Source: DATNPX01 sp036702975 (GTDB lineage Bacteria > Cyanobacteriota > Vampirovibrionia > Obscuribacterales > Obscuribacteraceae). Taken from it: a stretch of 64,000 nt of DNA. The number at the start of each line of letters is the position of its first letter. Position 1 is the first letter of the stretch. Where the stretch lies: NCBI GenBank assembly GCA_036702975.1, contig DATNPX010000056.1, positions 62,001 through 126,000 of the forward strand, written 5' to 3'. The notes beneath the pieces are model-generated. The model worked only from the letters and a program-made list of their open reading frames with translations, ran no database searches and was not told the DNA's origin. Shown here piece by piece: positions 35,983 through 44,339 of this stretch. The position numbers and the translations under genes are program-made.

Positions 35983-38412
35983 CTAATTAAGCAGATATTG
36001 CTTGATGAACTCCACGGTCGTAAAGAAAAGGTAGTCAGTATTTACTTTCTTGGTGAATCCATGTCCTTCATCTTTGGCTCGCAGATACCAGACAGGTGTT
36101 CCGGCCTGGCGCACAGCTTTGACCATTTGGTCAGATTCGCTCACTGGCACCCTTGGATCGTTGTCGCCTTGCACTACAAACAATGGCTTTTTGATGCTGT
36201 CAGCATGATTTAGTGGTGCGATCTCTTGCAGGAACTGCTCGACTTTAGGATCGCGCTCATCGCCGTATTCCACTCGTCGCAAGTCCTGGCGATAGGGCTG
36301 CGTGTTTTTCAAAAATGTGACGAAATTGGATGGTCCGAATGCATCGAGCGAGCATTTGATGTTGTCGCTATAAAGCATGGAACAGGCTAGCGCCATGTTG
36401 CCGCCATAACTTCCGCCCATAATCATGATCCTGCTGGCATCAAAATCTTCGTTTGACTTTACCCATTCCAGCAGGGCGCCAATATCTTTATATGAATCTG
36501 CACGCTGAAGCCCGTTATCGAGTTGGGAAAATGTTTTGCCGTAACCGGTCGAGCCGCGCACGTTCGGGTAGATGATGGCAATACCCAACTCATTCAACAG
36601 ATAGTTGGTGGCACCGAGAAATCGCGGACGCCATTGCGATTCCGGACCGCCGTGAATGTTAATCAAGACTGGGTGTTTGCCGCTGAACTTTGCTGGTGGT
36701 CGATACAAAAAGCCAGAGATTGTTTTATCGTCAAAGCTTTTCCAGTGAATGAGCTCTGGCGTGCTCGCATCTTTCATATCAAGCATGCCGGTTTCGCTCT
36801 TTGTCCATCGTTCGATGGAACCATTGTCCAGGCTCAAGGTGTAAACGTCTTCCGGAGTGCTTGCATTCTCAATATTGAAGGCCAGATCACGGCTGTTGCT
36901 GTGCCACTTCAGCTCACTCACTTGACCTGCGGGCAGATCTGGAACCGTTACTTCTTTGCCCGTTTTTGTATTGAGAAGATGAAGCTTGGCCAGCCCATCT
37001 TCATTGGCAGCGAAAGCTATCTTTGTGCCATCTTTGGAGAGGTCGAATTCAAGAATATCCCAGGGAATCGATTCAGTCAGGCAGGTATGTTTTTTGTTTT
37101 CCAGGTCAATATATGTCAATCTCTGAAATTCGGTGTCTTTGTCTGTGATTGTGTAGATGCCTTTTCCGTCCTTGCTGAACTTAGCGTCTCCGTAAAATAC
37201 CTTCTCTTCCTCGTCAGCTGGTGCCAGTAATTCTTTAGTTCCAAATTTAGTGTCAACCAGCCATAAACGGCTGCAGTTGGCCGAAATTACTTCCTGGGCG
37301 AGAATCGTTTTGTCATCGATTGACCAATCTAATGGTTTCCAGCCTCCGCCTTTGAGCTCAGCAAGCTTGATTGTGGTGGCACGATTGGGTGGCGTGACGA
37401 CATAAATATCTACATCTTTTCCATTGCGTCTTGTGCTGCCATATGCAAATCGCGCGCCGGAACTCGACCAGACTCCACCAGTGTTTCGCGATTTGCCGTC
37501 GGTGAGCAGCTCGACCTTTTTGTTTGAAAACGAATAACAATATTTTTGGTAGAACTCGTCGCCACCTTTATCTTTGCTGAAAACCATCAAGTCGCCATCA
37601 GCAGGAGCGAAGGTGCCGCTGTGACAAGCATCACGATAAAAGGTCAGTTGCTCGCGAGCACCAGCTGGACGGTTCAGCAAATGGATCTGCGTCGTATCGG
37701 CGAACCTTGTCTCTATTGTCATCTGCAGCTTGACTGGATGCCAGTCGCAAAATATCGCTCGACGATATTCAGTATAGCGATTGATGTCGTCTACAAGTGA
37801 CATTGAAGGTTTCGGTATACCCTGCAGCACCAGATTGGTACCCGCGGCAAGGCTGCCTGCGTCCTCAGGAAGCGGAATAGCATATACATTTGCCGGACGC
37901 TTCATCAGAGTCTCGACTTTTGGCTCCGGCTTCGATTCTGGCTTAGACTCCGCTTTTGCATCCGGCTTTTCGTCCGTCTTGGAAGTCTGCCCTTCGTCTT
38001 TTGCGTTTGATTCAGTTTTTGATGAAGCGCCCTCGGCCTGTTTTGCTTCAGATGTTGGAGCCGTTGAATCCTCAGCTTTTGGCTTAGAGTCCTTGTCTTG
38101 AGCCGATTCAGATTTCGGCGCCGCTTCTTTCGATTCTGAAGTTTGCGAATTTTGAGATGGCTCCATTTCGGCGTTTGCTGGCGATGCTTTCGCCTGTGTC
38201 TCTTCTGCAGCTTTTGTTGCTGGCTCTATTGGCGCTGACTGTGTCGCTCCGGTTTCTTGCCCCGCCGGCGGTGCCTGTTGCGCCGCCGTTGCCGGCTTTG
38301 CAGTTGCTGGCAGTTTCGCTTGCTCCACTTCCTGGGTCTTTGCTGCACATGCGGGCAAGTTGGTTGCTACGGTTGTAGTCAAAGCAATCAAACTGCAAAG
38401 GTGTCTTTTCAT
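35983..38412 (-). CDS. Exported S9-family (prolyl oligopeptidase-type) serine peptidase
   Basis: The 809-residue protein has a signal peptide (MKRHLCSLIALTTTVATNLPACA). A low-complexity Ala/Glu/Lys/Pro/Ser region follows (about 25-165), then a beta-propeller-like middle with WD/PD40-type repeats (about 190-540). The C-terminal alpha/beta hydrolase domain has Ser668 in GGSYGG, an Asp in GDNDPRVP and a His in DEGHGF, a complete triad. Such enzymes cleave short peptides at the periplasm or surface. The charged spacer is unusually long for the family. It lies 8 nt after the AlkA-like gene in the same minus-strand run. Confidence 0.9.
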   Translation of the reverse strand: MKRHLCSLIALTTTVATNLPACAAKTQEVEQAKLPATAKPATAAQQAPPAGQETGATQSAPIEPATKAAEETQAKASPANAEMEPSQNSQTSESKEAAPKSESAQDKDSKPKAEDSTAPTSEAKQAEGASSKTESNAKDEGQTSKTDEKPDAKAESKPESKPEPKVETLMKRPANVYAIPLPEDAGSLAAGTNLVLQGIPKPSMSLVDDINRYTEYRRAIFCDWHPVKLQMTIETRFADTTQIHLLNRPAGAREQLTFYRDACHSGTFAPADGDLMVFSKDKGGDEFYQKYCYSFSNKKVELLTDGKSRNTGGVWSSSGARFAYGSTRRNGKDVDIYVVTPPNRATTIKLAELKGGGWKPLDWSIDDKTILAQEVISANCSRLWLVDTKFGTKELLAPADEEEKVFYGDAKFSKDGKGIYTITDKDTEFQRLTYIDLENKKHTCLTESIPWDILEFDLSKDGTKIAFAANEDGLAKLHLLNTKTGKEVTVPDLPAGQVSELKWHSNSRDLAFNIENASTPEDVYTLSLDNGSIERWTKSETGMLDMKDASTPELIHWKSFDDKTISGFLYRPPAKFSGKHPVLINIHGGPESQWRPRFLGATNYLLNELGIAIIYPNVRGSTGYGKTFSQLDNGLQRADSYKDIGALLEWVKSNEDFDASRIMIMGGSYGGNMALACSMLYSDNIKCSLDAFGPSNFVTFLKNTQPYRQDLRRVEYGDERDPKVEQFLQEIAPLNHADSIKKPLFVVQGDNDPRVPVSESDQMVKAVRQAGTPVWYLRAKDEGHGFTKKVNTDYLFFTTVEFIKQYLLN

Positions 38413-38420
38413 CTCGTTAT

Positions 38421-39353
38421 CTATTTCGCTTTCTTCGCCTTCGGAGCGGCTTTTTTTGTTGTTGCTTTCTTTGTTGCCGCTGTTTTTACCGCTTTTTTCG
38501 AGGTAGACTTGGCTGCGATTGGCTTCACTGCAACCTTCTTTACCCCTGCTTTTGCGGCAGGTTTTTTTGCGGCAATATCTTTCTTCGCAACGACTTTACC
38601 CGCAGCTACTTTGGCATTGACACCTTTTTTCGTAACGACTTTCGCCGCCACCGGTTTCGACTTGGCGTCTTTCTCCTTTTTCAGTGCTTTTGCAGAGCGG
38701 CCGTTCGGATTTTCGAGCGCCCGCCACATATACCAGCTGGCTACGGTTCTGTAAGGGCGCCATTTCTCTGCATAGTTCAAGAGATATTTTGGCGTCGGCA
38801 GTTCGTCCATTCCGTAGACTAGCGAGAATCCTTTTCGTACGCCGTAGTCGGTACATGGCATAACGTCTAAACGCCCCAGTCGGAATATAAGGATCATCTC
38901 GACTGTCCAGGGACCAATACCGCGAATCGCTGTCAATGTTTTGAGGATGTCTTCGTTCGACATCTTCTCCAATTCTGAGACTTGAGGCACCAGTCCTTCT
39001 TTCGTTCGCCGAGACAGGTCGATAAGAGCTAGCGTTTTTGCCTGGGAAAGTCCGACTCCGCGAATAGTCGCTTCCGGCAAGGCCAAAAGTTCATCAGGAG
39101 TCGGGAAGTTGGTTTCGTGCGTCAGCACTTTCAGTCGATTGAAGATACTGGCGGCAGCCTTGCCTGTTAGCTGTTGATAGACGATGGATTCAGCAAGAGC
39201 CTCGAAAGTGCTTTGCATATGTGAAATCTTGAGAATGAACGCCTCTTTGGCTTCAATCAGCTTGCCGAGTTTTTTGTCGACTTTAGCTAAATGTTCGAGG
39301 GCATGAGTAGCTGTAACGGTGTTAGGGTCTTGCTTTACCGGAGGCATGTCCAT
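38421..39353 (-). CDS. AlkA-like DNA-3-methyladenine glycosylase with basic C-terminal tail
   Basis: HhH-GPD glycosylases excise alkylated bases. In the 310-residue protein the helix-hairpin-helix segment AIRGIGPWTVEMIL is followed by GRLDVMPCTDYG, which carries the catalytic Asp. The region SIVYQQLTGKAA is the usual AlkA entry helix. The last about 70 residues are almost only Lys, Ala, Val and Thr (units such as AAKKPAAKA), like histone-H1-type tails. The tail probably binds DNA non-specifically. The frame is open from TTG 39380, but ATG 39353 is the more likely start. It overlaps the end of the LRR gene by 19 nt. Confidence 0.88.
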   Translation of the reverse strand: MDMPPVKQDPNTVTATHALEHLAKVDKKLGKLIEAKEAFILKISHMQSTFEALAESIVYQQLTGKAAASIFNRLKVLTHETNFPTPDELLALPEATIRGVGLSQAKTLALIDLSRRTKEGLVPQVSELEKMSNEDILKTLTAIRGIGPWTVEMILIFRLGRLDVMPCTDYGVRKGFSLVYGMDELPTPKYLLNYAEKWRPYRTVASWYMWRALENPNGRSAKALKKEKDAKSKPVAAKVVTKKGVNAKVAAGKVVAKKDIAAKKPAAKAGVKKVAVKPIAAKSTSKKAVKTAATKKATTKKAAPKAKKAK

Positions 39354-40657
39354 TTCTCTTTGTTGGAGAAAGTTTCGCAATTCTTCGAACTGTTGTGCGA
39401 ATACTTCTTTCCTGTTTTGAGTTCAAACGCGCGCGAGGGAATCTGCAGCAAACTTTCAAACTCAAGGTCTTTTGGCATTTGATCTGGCTCTTCCAATACT
39501 TCGCTAAAATACTCTCGACCGTTTGCGATCACGCAACAGCGCGCGCCGAGAAAATAACTGCGAGAAAAATGACGTTCTCCATTGCTGTAGGAATCTTTTC
39601 CTATGTTGCGCGCGAAATCCTCACCGTCCAACAGATAGAGCTTCTCTGACAATAGGTCGGCGAACTTATATATCTCTTTCGTTGGGCAGGTAGCAAGCGT
39701 TCTTACCGCCGGTTCGATAACCGCGCTGTCGTCTCCTTGATTGTCCCAGGCGAGCAAATCTATGAACGACCAGAACTTTTCTTCGGTCATGCCTTCGTTT
39801 GCTGGAACATCACCAGTGAAGTTCGGAATATCTAACGGCAGCGCCAGTTTTGCTGCAACGTCATCGGAAAGATTCGACAAGAGCTGGTCGTAATCAAAAT
39901 TGTCCGATTGATCGTTGGCTGTATCAATCTGGGGTTTCCATTTGACCCGGCAAGACGGCGACAGCTCGCGTAATTTCTTCGTGCCTTCGAGCGTTACCGG
40001 CGTATTAAATAGATAAAGGCGAGTCAAACTCTTTAGCACAGCCAATTTCGGTAAGCCATTATCGGTGATTTGTGTGCCGCTAAGACCGAGTTGCACCACT
40101 TCTTTGAAGGTTTGAATATTTTCGAGTTCTGAATCGAAGAGTTGGGCACCACTCAACCAAAGTTCGCGCAAATTAGTCAATTTCTGCAGATGGATAAGAC
40201 CCGCACCGCTGATTTGGCAGTGACTGAGACCGAGTCCTTGCAGGTTGATCAGGTTTTGAAGATGTACGAGTCCCTCGTCGGTCGTATTCGTCGCCGTCAG
40301 CTCCAGTACACGCAAACCGGTTAGATGTTGAACATGCGAAAGGCTGACATCTGTGATTTCAGAACGACTCAAATCGAGAACGTGCAGATCTTCAGCTCCG
40401 AGTGTTTCCAACGCCGAGAGGCTTCCCGAGCCACGTCCGCTAATCTTCAATTTCAGCTTTATCCCATGGGGAACCATGACGCGCCCCCTGGCTTCCTCCA
40501 GCCATTCCCACTTAATGGGATGGTTGTCCGGATTGACAATCAATCCGCGCACTTGACTGAGCAGCTCCCATTCTTCGGGTTGGCTCAATGGCGCGAAAAA
40601 CAACGTTCCCAGGGAGCGACGATGTGGAAATCTAAGGATGCGCTTTTGATTATGCAT
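39335..40657 (-). CDS. Leucine-rich-repeat protein with C-terminal DUF4240-like domain
   Basis: The 440-residue product has about seven 23-24-residue leucine-rich repeats (roughly residues 85-250), such as LTGLRVLELTATNTTDEGL and LTNLRELWLSGAQ. A C-terminal domain (about 300-430) starting with TEEKFWSFIDLL resembles DUF4240. No signal peptide is seen, so it is probably cytoplasmic. LRRs imply protein binding; the partner is unknown. The frame stays open to a TTG at 40717, and ATG 40657 is chosen with modest confidence since neither has a strong ribosome site. It is the first gene of the run that includes AlkA, the S9 peptidase and the TPR protein. Confidence 0.7.
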   Translation of the reverse strand: MHNQKRILRFPHRRSLGTLFFAPLSQPEEWELLSQVRGLIVNPDNHPIKWEWLEEARGRVMVPHGIKLKLKISGRGSGSLSALETLGAEDLHVLDLSRSEITDVSLSHVQHLTGLRVLELTATNTTDEGLVHLQNLINLQGLGLSHCQISGAGLIHLQKLTNLRELWLSGAQLFDSELENIQTFKEVVQLGLSGTQITDNGLPKLAVLKSLTRLYLFNTPVTLEGTKKLRELSPSCRVKWKPQIDTANDQSDNFDYDQLLSNLSDDVAAKLALPLDIPNFTGDVPANEGMTEEKFWSFIDLLAWDNQGDDSAVIEPAVRTLATCPTKEIYKFADLLSEKLYLLDGEDFARNIGKDSYSNGERHFSRSYFLGARCCVIANGREYFSEVLEEPDQMPKDLEFESLLQIPSRAFELKTGKKYSHNSSKNCETFSNKEKWTCLR

Positions 40658-40837
40658 TGTCTTATTATCTGATTTACTGCGCGGAATTTTGCAAATGATT
40701 TGGGATTTTCTTTCCAAATCGACGTTTTTTTCAGCTGGTTGCGGTTGTAAACGAGCGCGTCAAAGCTTTGGCTCTGCTTGACATTAGCTTGCCATGCGAG
40801 TGATATGCTGTATTGGAAAAAATAGGAGACTGATTGC

Positions 40838-41299
40838 ATGGACGAAATTGATGCGCTTGGACGTCAAATGCTTGTCGAGCGGCCCCCGCTGTCGAAGGGG
40901 AGATTGAGTGTTTATCGTGAATCCAATGGTGATGATGACTGGTTTCCGAAACTCAACGTCACTTTGAGAAAAACAGGCTCCCATCAGATTTTGTGGCAGT
41001 GGAGCTCGCACAAAGAGCCGATCGATTTCGATGAGCCGCCGCCCTATGGCGAAGACCTCCTGTTGGAGAAATATTTTGAGCTCGATGCGCCGATTAAATC
41101 ACCGCGCGGCTTGGAAACTGTTTTCTCGCTGACCAAAGGTATGAGCAACCGCGGTAAAGTGGAGAAGTTCTCGGCAGCACTTTACTTGTATCCGAAGAGT
41201 TTTGAGGACCGCGGCGTTCAGGTGGCAGTGCTCGATTGCACGCAAGGATTGATGGCAAGCAGCTTGCCATTGTTCTTCAGAACCGCTTTTCCCTGGTAA
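40838..41299 (+). CDS. Hypothetical protein, 153 aa
   Basis: No family was recognised. The product is soluble-looking and mixed charged, with Trp-rich short stretches (QILWQWSSHK) and a Pro-rich turn (DEPPPYGED). It has no signal peptide, membrane segment or cofactor motif. GGAG lies upstream of the ATG. It faces the LRR gene across 180 nt and ends just before the T-run of the convergent tRNA-Lys. Confidence 0.55.
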   Translation: MDEIDALGRQMLVERPPLSKGRLSVYRESNGDDDWFPKLNVTLRKTGSHQILWQWSSHKEPIDFDEPPPYGEDLLLEKYFELDAPIKSPRGLETVFSLTKGMSNRGKVEKFSAALYLYPKSFEDRGVQVAVLDCTQGLMASSLPLFFRTAFPW

Positions 41300-41326
41300 A
41301 AGGCAGAAAATAGTCAAAAAAAAATT

Positions 41327-41399
41327 TGCGCCCGGTGCGACTCGAACGCACGACCAATCGGTTAAAAGCCGAGTGCTCTACCGGCTGAGCTACGGGCGC
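41327..41399 (-). tRNA. tRNA-Lys (anticodon UUU)
   Basis: The 73-nt gene folds as a standard cloverleaf. The acceptor stem GCGCCCG pairs with CGGGCGC, the D arm is GCTCAGCCGGTAGAGC, the anticodon loop is CTTTTAA with anticodon TTT, and the T loop is GTTCGAGTC with the stem around it. The first pair of the anticodon stem (C27/U43) does not match. CCA is not encoded. Nine T residues follow the 3' end on the minus strand and can serve as a termination tract. Confidence 0.95.
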
Positions 41400-41416
41400 A
41401 AACAGCCTGAAAAGCC

Positions 41417-41446
41417 ATCGTAGCAACGATGCAGGGCGAGTGTCAA
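41417..41446 (-). promoter_or_regulatory. Promoter of tRNA-Lys
   Basis: On the minus strand a perfect -35 TTGACA (41441-41446) is separated by 18 nt from TACGAT (41417-41422). The predicted start is about 11 nt before the tRNA, a normal distance for a stable RNA gene. Confidence 0.7.
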
Positions 41447-41600
41447 GGAAAACGCTGTCATTTAGCCGATGAGTTGCCTCGTCTTCTGGCAATCTCGCAT
41501 CTTCCGCTTCGGCTTTCGATTTTATTTTCGCCGGACGGATCTCCCGATACCTAACCGGTGGCAGACCTTATCAGGATAAGCAACCATTAATCAGGAAGTA

Positions 41601-41630
41601 TTGACCTTGTTTACAAACCGTTAGTACTAT
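41601..41630 (+). promoter_or_regulatory. Candidate promoter for aminotransferase operon
   Basis: TTGACC (41601-41606) is followed by 18 nt and TACTAT (41625-41630). It matches consensus at five of six and four of six positions. The long distance to the GTG at 41957 makes it tentative. Confidence 0.35.
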
Positions 41631-41800
41631 TTGTAACATCTATTATTTATGCATTTGATAGATATCGGCGTCATTTGCACTCTTTGAATTTGTCATGTTG
41701 CCCGCTCTCGGGGTCGCAGCACTGTGCTTGTATGCATTGCCTGCGTTCCCATGTACTTCATGTTTATATGCCTTGCATGCATCCGCGAACCGAAGCACGA

Positions 41801-41855
41801 TCTATCTACTATCTATCTACTATCTGGCTACTATCTGGCTATTATCTGATATCTG
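41801..41855 (+). repeat. 11-bp tandem repeat, about five units
   Basis: The units read TCTATCTACTA, TCTATCTACTA, TCTGGCTACTA, TCTGGCTATTA and TCTGATATCTG. The period of 11 bp is close to one helical turn. It lies about 100 nt before the GTG start of the aminotransferase gene, within its presumed leader or promoter region. Confidence 0.85.
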
Positions 41856-41956
41856 ACTCTCTGTTATCTAATCATCTAAATCCATCGGCTTTTATTTATC
41901 GCTTCCCTCGCCAAATCAAAAATTAGTCCAAACAGCGTACAACCCAGGAGGTCTCA

Positions 41957-43273
41957 GTGAAGACAGTATTGAATAAGGAACAGCTGAAGAAGAAACGAGA
42001 TGAGTTTATTGTTCCTGGGGTGAAGCAGCTCTATAGCGATCCGCCGCATCTGGTCAAAGGCGAGATGCAGTATCTTTTTGATGACACCGGCAAGCGCTAT
42101 CTCGATATGTTTGCTGGAATCGTCACTGTTTCGGTTGGGCACTGCAATCCTAAGGTTGTTGACCGCACCGTCGAACAAGTGAAGACCTTGCAGCATACCT
42201 CGACGATCTTCATGACACAGCCGATGGTCGACCTGGCGGAACGCCTGGCTCAAATCACACCTGGCAATCTTTCAAAGACATTTGTCACCAATAGCGGTAC
42301 TGAAGCCAATGAAGGAGCTATTAGATTGGCTCGTCTGGCTACCGGGCGCCATGAGGTAATCGCACTTGCTCACTCGTACCATGGCGAGTCTTTCCTTGCT
42401 TCGAGCCTCACCGCTAATCACAACTGGCGTCCTGATTTGATGCCGGCTCCCGGCATCGCCTTCGCGGCAAACGCCTACTGCTATCGTTGTCCGTTCAAGA
42501 AGACTCCCGATAATTGCAGCTTTGAGTGCGCGAAAGACGTTGAACGTGTCATTCAAACACAAACCAGCGGCAAGCCGGCCGTCATGATCGCTGAACCAAT
42601 TCAGGGCGTCGGTGGTGCCATCACTCCACCGGATGAATATTTTGGGTTGGTGAAGAAAATCCTCGAACAGTACGGTGCTCTCTTTATTGCTGACGAGGTT
42701 CAGACTGGAGTTGGCAGAACGGGGAATCATTGGTTCGGCATCTCGAACTGGGGCGTGCAGCCAGACTTCATAACCATGGCAAAAGGATTGGCTAACGGCT
42801 TGCCGATCGGTGCATTCATCACCACTGCTGATATTGCAAAACACGGACAAAAGCAGCAAATCAATACGTTTGGCGGCAATCCCATATCGACCGCTACCGC
42901 TCTGGCTGTGCTGGATACGATCGAAGAAGACAAACTCATGCAAAACGCCAAAGTCGTTGGTGACTACCTGTTAGATGGATTGCGTGACTTGCAAAAGTCA
43001 TTCCCGATCATGGGCGATGTCCGAGGTAAAGGGCTTATGACCGGTGTCGAGCTTGCTGGTGAACACAAAGAACCACTGCCGCAGGAGGCTGCTAAAGTCG
43101 TCGAATTCTGCAAAGATGAAGGTGTAATCATCGGAAAGGGCGGTATCTATGGCAATGTTATTCGCATTAAACCGCCGATGGTTATCACTAAAGAGGATGT
43201 TGACGTTCTATTGAAGACCATGCGCAAAGCGCTTGAAACGGTCGTTAAGGTGCCGACTGCCTCACGCGGTTGA
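41957..43273 (+). CDS. Class III PLP-dependent aminotransferase (beta-alanine/AGXT2-like)
   Basis: The 438-residue enzyme shows the class III signatures: the phosphate-binding NSGTEANEGAIRLAR, the aromatic-stack SYHGES, IADEVQTGVGRTG, and PLP-lysine Lys276 in TMAKGLANG. A Cys cluster (CYRCPFKKTPDNCSFEC) lies in the middle, as in several AGXT2-like members. Start is GTG with AGGAGG 5 nt upstream. It is followed by a beta-ureidopropionase-like gene and PreT/PreA, so transfer of the amino group of beta-alanine (to malonate semialdehyde) is the most likely role. Substrate preference cannot be read from the sequence. Confidence 0.85.
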   Translation: MKTVLNKEQLKKKRDEFIVPGVKQLYSDPPHLVKGEMQYLFDDTGKRYLDMFAGIVTVSVGHCNPKVVDRTVEQVKTLQHTSTIFMTQPMVDLAERLAQITPGNLSKTFVTNSGTEANEGAIRLARLATGRHEVIALAHSYHGESFLASSLTANHNWRPDLMPAPGIAFAANAYCYRCPFKKTPDNCSFECAKDVERVIQTQTSGKPAVMIAEPIQGVGGAITPPDEYFGLVKKILEQYGALFIADEVQTGVGRTGNHWFGISNWGVQPDFITMAKGLANGLPIGAFITTADIAKHGQKQQINTFGGNPISTATALAVLDTIEEDKLMQNAKVVGDYLLDGLRDLQKSFPIMGDVRGKGLMTGVELAGEHKEPLPQEAAKVVEFCKDEGVIIGKGGIYGNVIRIKPPMVITKEDVDVLLKTMRKALETVVKVPTASRG

Positions 43274-43324
43274 TATCTCGTTTTTGAATCTCAGTTTAGT
43301 TTGACGGGTAGGAGAAGATAGAAG

Positions 43325-44212
43325 ATGGCCAATGTTGTACGTTGCGGTCTCATTCAAACCAAGAATGATATCTGCACAAATGGAAACGGCGCTGACAAAA
43401 AGACGATCGAGAAGATCAAGCAATCGATGCTCGAGAAGCATCTTAAATACACAGAAGATGCCGCAAAGCAAGGCGTCAAGATCCTCTGCTATCAGGAGAT
43501 CTTCAACGGACCTTACTTCTGCGCAGAGCAAAATACAGACTGGTACGAATCAGCCGAAGCTATTCCCGATGGACCGACAGTGACTCAGTTGAAGGAAGTA
43601 GCGAAGAAGCACGGTATGGTGCTTGTGGTGCCTATTTACGAAAAAGAACAGAAGGGTGTCCTCTACAACACCGCGGCTGTAATCGATGCTGACGGTACTT
43701 ATCTCGGCAAGTATCGCAAGACTCATATTCCACAGGTCGCTCCAGGCTTCTGGGAGAAATATTACTTCCGTCCGGGCAATCTCGGCTACCCGGTTTTCAA
43801 AACCAAATATGCCACCATCGGTGTCTATATTTGCTATGACCGACACTTCCCTGAGGGTGCCAGAGCTCTGGGCTTGAACGGTGCGGAGATCGTATTCAAT
43901 CCCTCTGCTACAGTGGCAGGACTTTCTGAGTATCTTTGGAAGCTCGAGCAACCAGCCCATGCTGCGGCCAACGGTTACTTCATTGGCGCCATCAACAGAG
44001 TTGGTACGGAAGCACCTTGGAATATCGGCGAGTTCTATGGCTCCAGCTACTTCTGCAATCCGCGCGGGCAGATAATCTCCCAGGCAAGCAGAGACAAAGA
44101 GGAGCTGGTCGTCTCTGACCTCAACCTCGATGAAATCGAAGAAGTTCGTCAGACCTGGCAGTTCTACAGAGACAGACGCCCGGAAACATATGCGGCATTG
44201 ACTGCCCCCTAA
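43325..44212 (+). CDS. Nitrilase-superfamily amidohydrolase, probable beta-ureidopropionase
   Basis: The 295-residue enzyme has the catalytic triad of the carbon-nitrogen hydrolase fold: Glu58 (CYQEIFNGPYF), Lys132 (YRKTHIP) and Cys170 (ICYDRHFPE). The length and the segments GAINRVG and FYGSSYFCNP are typical of N-carbamoyl-beta-alanine amidohydrolases. These enzymes release beta-alanine, CO2 and ammonia in reductive pyrimidine breakdown. It is 51 nt after the aminotransferase, with AGGAG before the start, and is followed by a terminator at 44232-44269. N-carbamoylputrescine amidase is the main alternative. Confidence 0.85.
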   Translation: MANVVRCGLIQTKNDICTNGNGADKKTIEKIKQSMLEKHLKYTEDAAKQGVKILCYQEIFNGPYFCAEQNTDWYESAEAIPDGPTVTQLKEVAKKHGMVLVVPIYEKEQKGVLYNTAAVIDADGTYLGKYRKTHIPQVAPGFWEKYYFRPGNLGYPVFKTKYATIGVYICYDRHFPEGARALGLNGAEIVFNPSATVAGLSEYLWKLEQPAHAAANGYFIGAINRVGTEAPWNIGEFYGSSYFCNPRGQIISQASRDKEELVVSDLNLDEIEEVRQTWQFYRDRRPETYAALTAP

Positions 44213-44231
44213 ATTAATCGAATTCGACGGT

Positions 44232-44269
44232 GAGGGGCGATGAAATAGATCGCTCCTCCCTTCGTTTTT
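44232..44269 (+). terminator. Intrinsic terminator between amidohydrolase and PreT genes
   Basis: GAGGGGCGAT (44232-44241) pairs with ATCGCTCCTC (44249-44258), with one G-U pair and a 7-nt loop. CCTTCG and five T residues (44265-44269) follow. It separates the aminotransferase-amidohydrolase pair from preT-preA. Confidence 0.7.
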
Positions 44270-44339
44270 GCAGGACCGATTCTTTTGCAATGAAACGGAG
44301 ACCGTACAACCACAGCAACTCAAAAAGGTCACGGGTAAA

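Larger units (their letters stand above)
41447..41956 (+). other. Long non-coding region upstream of the pyrimidine/beta-alanine cluster
   Basis: No credible gene is present; a short open frame at 41675-41926 is Cys/His/Tyr rich, lacks a ribosome site and overlaps a repeat. The region holds a candidate promoter (41601-41630), an 11-bp tandem repeat (41801-41855) and AGGAGG (41946-41951), placed 5 nt before the GTG start of the aminotransferase. If the promoter is right, the 5' leader would be about 320 nt. Confidence 0.5.

Noticed and set aside
41801..41855. Repeats considered as a CRISPR array
   Set aside because: The unit is 11 bp with no spacers and no cas genes nearby.
41675..41926. 83-codon open frame in the long intergenic region
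   Set aside because: No ribosome site, odd Cys/His/Tyr composition, and it runs through the 11-bp tandem repeat; chance ORF.
44268..44339. Extended N-terminus for PreT from TTG 44268
   Set aside because: The TTG lies inside the T-tract of the terminator at 44232-44269 and the extension lacks family similarity.
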